From Pedobacter sp. PLR (GTDB taxonomy: Bacteria; Bacteroidota; Bacteroidia; Sphingobacteriales; Sphingobacteriaceae): 64,000 nt of DNA. The notes beneath the pieces are model-generated. The model was given only the letters and a program-made list of their open reading frames with translations. It was not told the origin of the DNA and searched no databases. Positions 59,985 through 64,000 of the stretch are shown here, piece after piece. Position 1 is the first letter of the stretch, and each line of letters opens with the position of its first letter. The DNA lies in contig NZ_JAPIVQ010000008.1 of assembly GCF_026239675.1 (NCBI RefSeq), positions 186,001-250,000 on the forward strand, in the 5' to 3' direction. Position numbers and translations under genes: made by a program.

Positions 59985-62129
59985 TTATGCAGGAGTGTTT
60001 TCTGTTCCTTCTGGTTTAGCTGGACGAGGCAATAAAGCTTTTCTAGAAAGTTTCATTTTTCCTTGTTTGTCAATATCCAAAAGTTTCACCTGAATCCTGT
60101 CACCTTCTTTGAACACACCGTCCATCGTTTCTAAACGAGTCCAGTCGATCTCAGAGATGTGTAATAATCCGTCTTTTCCTGGCATGATTTCTACGAATGC
60201 ACCAAATGGCATGATAGATTTCACTTTACCATCATAAGTAGCACCTATGTCTGGTTTAGCAGCAATCGCGTTGATACGACCTACAGCCGCGTCAATAGCC
60301 GCTTTATTATCAGCAAAGATTTCAACGATACCTTTGTTACCTACTTCTTCAATAGAGATAGATGCGCCGGTTTCGCGTTGCATTTCCTGGATAATTTTAC
60401 CGCCTGGGCCGATTACAGCTCCAATAAATTCTTTATCAATAGTTAGAGAAACGATACGTGGCGCGTGATCTTTGTAGTCTTCACGTGGTGCAGAAATCGT
60501 TTTCTTCATTTCGTTTAAGATGTGTAAACGAGCTTCTTTAGCTTGATTAAGGGCGTTAGTTAAAACTTCCCATTTCAAACCATTGATTTTTAAGTCCATC
60601 TGACAAGCAACGATACCTTTTTCAGTACCAGTTACTTTAAAGTCCATATCACCTAAATGATCTTCATCACCTAAAATATCCGAAAGGATCGCATATTTAC
60701 CAGTTTTCTCATCAGTGATTAATCCCATAGCAATACCAGATACTGGTGCTTTGATTTTAATACCTGCATCCATAAGTGCTAATGTACCAGCACAAACAGT
60801 TGCCATTGATGAAGAACCGTTAGATTCTAAGATATCCGAAACGATACGAATCGTGTATGGGTTTTCTTCTAATCCTGGTAATACTTTCTTCAATGAACGC
60901 ATAGCAAGGTTACCATGACCAATTTCACGACGACCAGCACCTCTGTTCGGGCGAACCTCGCCAGTAGAGAATCCAGGGAAGTTATAGTGTAGTAAGAATT
61001 TGTTGTAACCATTGATGAATGCACCATCAATCATTTGCTCATCATCTTTAGAACCTAAAGTAACTGTGGTTAATGCTTGTGTTTCACCACGAGTGAACAC
61101 TGCAGAACCGTGAGCAGAAGGAAGGTAACTTACTTCAGACCAGATTGGGCGTACTGTACGTACATCACGACCGTCTAAACGAATTCCTTCGTCTAATACT
61201 AAGTTACGGATGGCGTCATATTGTACATCATGGAAATATTTCTTAGCTAAGAATGAAGTTACGTCATCAACGTTTTCACCTAAAGTAAGTACAAATTCAG
61301 CAAGGATAGCAGCGAAAGCGTCAGTACGCTCACCTTTACTAGTGTTGCTTTTTGCGATTGCATATACTTTATCATAAGTAGCAGCAAATACTTCTTTTCT
61401 TAATTCAGGATTGCTGTTTTCATGAGAGTAAGTACGTTTAACGGTCTTACCTACTAATTCAGCTAATTCTTTTTGAGCCTGAACCTGAACGATGATTGCT
61501 TTATGAGCGAACTCAATAGCTTCAACCATATCCGCTTCAGAGATTTCATCAGCTTCACCTTCTACCATTACGATATCGTTTTCAGTACCGGCTACAAGGA
61601 ATTCCATTGTTGCGCGTTCTAAATCACTTACATAAGGGTTGATGATAAATTTACCGTCGATTTTAGCAACACGTACTTCAGAGATCGGCCCGTTGAAAGG
61701 GATATCTGAAACCGCGATAGCAGCCGAAGCAGCTAATCCAGCTAAACAGTCTGGCATAATATTTTTGTCAGAAGAGATCAAAGAGATCATCACCTGAGTA
61801 TCAGAGTGGTAATCTTCAGGGAACATCGGACGTAAAGCACGGTCAACCAAACGAGAAATTAAAACTTCATAGTCTGATAATCTTGCCTCACGACGTAAGA
61901 AACCTCCAGGAATACGGCCAGCGGCAGCATATTTCTCTTGATAATCTACTGATAATGGTAAGAAATCTACCCCTGCTTTAGCACCTACTGAAGATACTAC
62001 AGTAGCTAATAACATGGTGTCTCCCATTCTAACAACTACAGAACCATCAGCTTGTTTCGCTAATTTTCCTGTTTCAATTTCGACAATTCTTCCGTCGCCC
62101 AGGTCGAACGATTTTTTTATTACATTCAT
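59985..62129 (-). CDS. pnp: polynucleotide phosphorylase
   Basis: This 714-aa enzyme degrades RNA by phosphorolysis. Two RNase PH domains (about 5-140 and 310-540; FFRGETQAL-like FTRGETQALTTVTLG) flank an all-helical linker, then a KH domain (about 555-615; IGAVIGPGGKIIQEM) and an S1 domain (about 620-695; YDGKVKSIMPFGAFVEI). All expected domains are intact. It follows rpsO, the classic partner order rpsO-pnp, with a terminator between them. Confidence 0.96.
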   Translation of the reverse strand: MNVIKKSFDLGDGRIVEIETGKLAKQADGSVVVRMGDTMLLATVVSSVGAKAGVDFLPLSVDYQEKYAAAGRIPGGFLRREARLSDYEVLISRLVDRALRPMFPEDYHSDTQVMISLISSDKNIMPDCLAGLAASAAIAVSDIPFNGPISEVRVAKIDGKFIINPYVSDLERATMEFLVAGTENDIVMVEGEADEISEADMVEAIEFAHKAIIVQVQAQKELAELVGKTVKRTYSHENSNPELRKEVFAATYDKVYAIAKSNTSKGERTDAFAAILAEFVLTLGENVDDVTSFLAKKYFHDVQYDAIRNLVLDEGIRLDGRDVRTVRPIWSEVSYLPSAHGSAVFTRGETQALTTVTLGSKDDEQMIDGAFINGYNKFLLHYNFPGFSTGEVRPNRGAGRREIGHGNLAMRSLKKVLPGLEENPYTIRIVSDILESNGSSSMATVCAGTLALMDAGIKIKAPVSGIAMGLITDEKTGKYAILSDILGDEDHLGDMDFKVTGTEKGIVACQMDLKINGLKWEVLTNALNQAKEARLHILNEMKKTISAPREDYKDHAPRIVSLTIDKEFIGAVIGPGGKIIQEMQRETGASISIEEVGNKGIVEIFADNKAAIDAAVGRINAIAAKPDIGATYDGKVKSIMPFGAFVEIMPGKDGLLHISEIDWTRLETMDGVFKEGDRIQVKLLDIDKQGKMKLSRKALLPRPAKPEGTENTPA

Positions 62130-62202
62130 TTAAAGAGTGTTGTGGTGTGTTTTCCTCTTTCTACACACCTGATTTATATATGTTAATTTTATTATTCAAA
62201 GT

Positions 62203-62230
62203 AAAAAAGCCATCCCTAAGAATGGCTTTT
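62203..62230 (-). terminator. terminator of rpsO
   Basis: On the minus strand AAAAGCCAT (62230-62222) pairs with ATGGCTTTT (62213-62205), then two more T. It lies between rpsO and pnp and may set their ratio. Confidence 0.82.
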
Positions 62231-62246
62231 CCTGATATTTTAACGC

Positions 62247-62552
62247 TTATTTACTATCTCTAGATGAACCTAGAGGTTTGATGATGTCCCTTAAGCCTAA
62301 AGCTTTGATGACAGCACGGTAGCGAGTGATATCTTTTTTAAATAGATATGCCAAAATACCACGGCGTTTACCTACTAATTTTTGAAGAGATAACTGAGTA
62401 GAGAAATCTTTACGATTTTTCTTTAAGTGTTCAGTTAAATGTGCAATACGGTAAGTAAACAATGCTACTTGACCTTCAGCAGAACCAGTGTTAGTTTCTA
62501 CTTCGCCGTGTGTTTTGAAGATTTCGGCTTTCTTTTCTTTACTTAAATACAT
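62247..62552 (-). CDS. rpsO: 30S ribosomal protein S15
   Basis: This 101-aa ribosomal protein has the S15 motif around residues 43-80: LTEHLKKNRKDFSTQLSLQKLVGKRRGILAYL (parts LTEHLKKN and GKRRGILAYL). It binds 16S rRNA in the central domain. The length is slightly more than the bacterial standard (88-90) because of a C-terminal extension ending SSRDSK. It has its own promoter at 62597 on the minus strand. Confidence 0.96.
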   Translation of the reverse strand: MYLSKEKKAEIFKTHGEVETNTGSAEGQVALFTYRIAHLTEHLKKNRKDFSTQLSLQKLVGKRRGILAYLFKKDITRYRAVIKALGLRDIIKPLGSSRDSK

Positions 62553-62596
62553 TTCTTGAATGATACTAAAGTGTGTATGGATTAATTAATTGTGTG

Positions 62597-62627
62597 CAAA
62601 GATAGTCTAAGTTTATTTGAATCGCAA
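62597..62627 (-). promoter_or_regulatory. promoter of rpsO, TTG-N20-TATCTTTG
   Basis: On the minus strand TTG (62627-62625) and TATCTTTG (62604-62597) are 20 bases apart, a full consensus fit. The transcript begins about 40 bases before rpsO. Confidence 0.75.
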
Positions 62628-62692
62628 AAAAAACAATTGTCATACGGGTTCAATTTACGCCTCCTGAACCAAATATATCAAATTCTAAACCT

Positions 62693-62700
62693 TATTTTTG
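62693..62700 (+). promoter_or_regulatory. -7 box for the thioesterase gene
   Basis: TATTTTTG fits TAnnTTTG, 40 bases before the ATG at 62740. No TTG at the right distance. Confidence 0.45.
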
Positions 62701-62739
62701 GCGCAGCACGAAGAATCGTTGACACAGAACGTATAAAAC

Positions 62740-63159
62740 ATGGAAAAGAACGAATACAGCATATTTCAAACTGAATTAAAAGTACGCCCGGATGACATAG
62801 ATATGTTCCAGCATGTGCACAATAGTAAGTATTTCGACTATGTGCTCTCTGCCCGTTACGATCAGATGGAAGAGTTTTACAACATGTCTATGGAATCTTT
62901 CCTGGAAAGTGGCTATGGCTGGGTAGTACGCACCGCTCATGTAGACTTTAAACGTCCCTTGATTTTGGGTGATGTGGTCCTGATCCGCACCGGTATCCTG
63001 ACGATCAATGAAAAAGGTTGCAGGGTTCAGTTCGAAATAGAAAATAAACGCAGCAAAAAAATCGCTTCTGATGGTTGGTTTGATTATGTGATGATCGATA
63101 CAAAAACCGGAAAAGCTTGTAAGGTAAGTGATGAAATGATCAAGGCTTATAGCATATAG
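62740..63159 (+). CDS. acyl-CoA thioesterase, hotdog fold
   Basis: This 139-aa hotdog-fold protein has the signature DDIDMFQHVHNSKYFDYVLSARYDQM (in part DIDMFQHVHNSKYF, 18-31), with the catalytic Asp replaced in style by Asp-x-Phe-x-His, and strand HVDFKRPLILGDVV. It is the second thioesterase of the window and is only distantly like the one at 7768. Substrate unknown. It converges with hsp20. Confidence 0.85.
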   Translation: MEKNEYSIFQTELKVRPDDIDMFQHVHNSKYFDYVLSARYDQMEEFYNMSMESFLESGYGWVVRTAHVDFKRPLILGDVVLIRTGILTINEKGCRVQFEIENKRSKKIASDGWFDYVMIDTKTGKACKVSDEMIKAYSI

Positions 63160-63172
63160 TAAGTATAAAAAA

Positions 63173-63199
63173 AGCCCTCAGCTTTAAAAACTGAGGGCT
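63173..63199. terminator. terminator between the thioesterase and Hsp20 genes
   Basis: AGCCCTCAG (63173-63181) pairs with CTGAGGGCT (63191-63199). A run of T follows on the minus strand, so it mainly ends hsp20, but it lies between convergent genes and may serve both. Confidence 0.82.
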
Positions 63200-63255
63200 G
63201 GATTGAATAAGCCAGAGCTACTAATTATTAGATAATCTTCTCTTAAAAACACTAA

Positions 63256-63696
63256 TTATTTAATTTCAATCTGACGCACTGCATTTTTTGCTTCTTCTTT
63301 TTTAGCTACTTCAATCACCAATACGCCATCTTTATAAGTCGCATCGATGCTGCCATGATCTACTGAATCAGGCAAGGTGAAGGAACGTAAGAATGAGCTA
63401 TAACTAAACTCTTGTTTCTTATATTGTTTTTCTTCTTTTTCTGCTTCTTTTTTAATCTCTGCAGAGATAGTCAATACATCTCCTTCAAGATTTACTTTGA
63501 AATCTTCTTTCTTTAATCCTGGAACAGCCATTTCAATGTGGTACTGATCATTGTTCTCGCTGATATTTACAGCAGGTATTTTAGTGATCAGATGACCTGG
63601 CAATAAAGCATCAGTAAATATTGATCCGAAAACATCATTGAAATCGTTCATTAATCCAGTGTTTTTTGCTCCATTATTAAATTTTACCAGTGACAT
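63256..63696 (-). CDS. small heat shock protein Hsp20
   Basis: This 146-aa protein has an alpha-crystallin domain (about 40-135): PAVNISENNDQYHIEMAVPGLKKEDFKV (parts VNISENNDQYHIEM and VPGLKKEDF) and the closing YKDGVLVIEVAKKEE. The C-terminal IEIK replaces the usual I-x-I tail (IQIEIK-like RQIEIK). It acts as an ATP-independent holdase. An unusually strong ribosome-binding site precedes it. Confidence 0.92.
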   Translation of the reverse strand: MSLVKFNNGAKNTGLMNDFNDVFGSIFTDALLPGHLITKIPAVNISENNDQYHIEMAVPGLKKEDFKVNLEGDVLTISAEIKKEAEKEEKQYKKQEFSYSSFLRSFTLPDSVDHGSIDATYKDGVLVIEVAKKEEAKNAVRQIEIK

Positions 63697-63703
63697 ATAT
63701 AAT

Positions 63704-63710
63704 CCTCCTT
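63704..63710 (-). promoter_or_regulatory. strong Shine-Dalgarno site for hsp20
   Basis: The minus strand reads AAGGAGG, 7 bases before the hsp20 ATG. This is a full anti-16S match, rare in this window and in Bacteroidota generally, and it fixes the start. Confidence 0.85.
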
Positions 63711-63913
63711 TTATTTTTAGAATCTGTTTCTAACCATTAAAAAATTCAAATACACCAGGTTTATTTCAAGTCCTGTGCCAATCCGAAAAACAGCGTTATT
63801 AGCGCCTCAAAGCAGATATTAGCTGAAAAATTTTCAGTTTCTGAAAGAAAATATGACAGTTTTAAAGAAAAAAAGTCAGTTATTTCATAGGCAAATAACA
63901 AACCATCTATACT

Positions 63914-64000
63914 TTATTTCGTCAGGAAATCGAGTTCTGCTATAGCTAATGTCTTTTTGTTACCGGCAATGCCTGTTGCCTGTATCTGAACATACCTTGC
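63914..64000 (-). CDS. C-terminal end of a probable F5/8 type C (discoidin) domain protein, partial
   Basis: The last 28 codons run in from the window edge and stop at 63914. The sequence ARYVQIQATG then AIAELDFL matches the end of F5/8 type C (discoidin-like) carbohydrate-binding domains, as found at the C-terminus of secreted glycosidases. The rest is outside the window. The gap 63711-63913 holds no gene. Confidence 0.6.
   Translation of the reverse strand, partial: ARYVQIQATGIAGNKKTLAIAELDFLTK

Noticed and set aside
59589..60035. 148-codon plus-strand frame over rpe and the pnp terminator
   Set aside because: It crosses a gene end, a terminator and another gene start on the other strand; not a real gene.

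Overview
The window reads as a chromosome segment of a Bacteroidota bacterium, most likely a Sphingobacteriaceae member such as Pedobacter (inference from gene content and style). Evidence: several promoters fit the Bacteroidota consensus TTG-N19/20-TAnnTTTG; Shine-Dalgarno sites are almost absent; menaquinone is made by the futalosine route (MqnA, MqnE); there are Bacteroidota-type LptD, PASTA, STAS and DUF1015 proteins, and methionine genes of the MetX/MetY type under a SAM-I riboswitch. No rRNA, CRISPR array or complete transposase is visible.

Layout. 1-9.2 kb: haem-use protein HmuS with a tiny membrane protein, a MATE exporter, an outer-membrane protein, Ddl, then a PASTA-MltG-thioesterase-YihY operon. 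9.26-17.4 kb: a tRNA-Ser(UGA) gene whose 3' end plus terminator is repeated at 15.7 kb and, in decayed form, at 17.4 kb. These repeats frame two tandem insertions with no integrase. The first carries a complete QatABCD anti-phage system (genes ordered A-B-C-D on the minus strand). Behind it lies an AT-rich stretch that may hold a broken retron: a candidate msr-msd RNA and a 42-codon reverse-transcriptase N-terminus. The second carries a SIMPL-domain protein and an RDD membrane protein of lower GC. lepB resumes the core genome.

18.8-33 kb: a coiled-coil protein made of 54-bp tandem repeats; a trehalose cassette (fused OtsA-OtsB converging with a GH15 enzyme); mutS with an NlpC/P60 lipoprotein; the mqnE-histidine phosphatase-mqnA operon; a diheme cytochrome c peroxidase, a TSUP exporter and a lipocalin-like lipoprotein.

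33-47 kb: a PLP enzyme of sulfur amino acid metabolism; then a strong promoter, a SAM-I riboswitch, a 27-codon Cys/Met-rich leader ORF and metY-metX-hom, suggesting two layers of control of methionine synthesis. Next come E2-CinA-LptD on the minus strand, and two tandem amidases with an MCE protein on the plus strand (cell envelope).

47-64 kb: a sugar permease with a ManA-like isomerase, STAS-RNase Z, PurC, PhoH, SAM hydroxide adenosyltransferase, a serC-serA-DUF1015 operon, Rpe, PNPase, ribosomal protein S15, a thioesterase, Hsp20 and the last 28 codons of a probable F5/8 type C domain protein. Sequence similarity was judged by eye only; no search was run.
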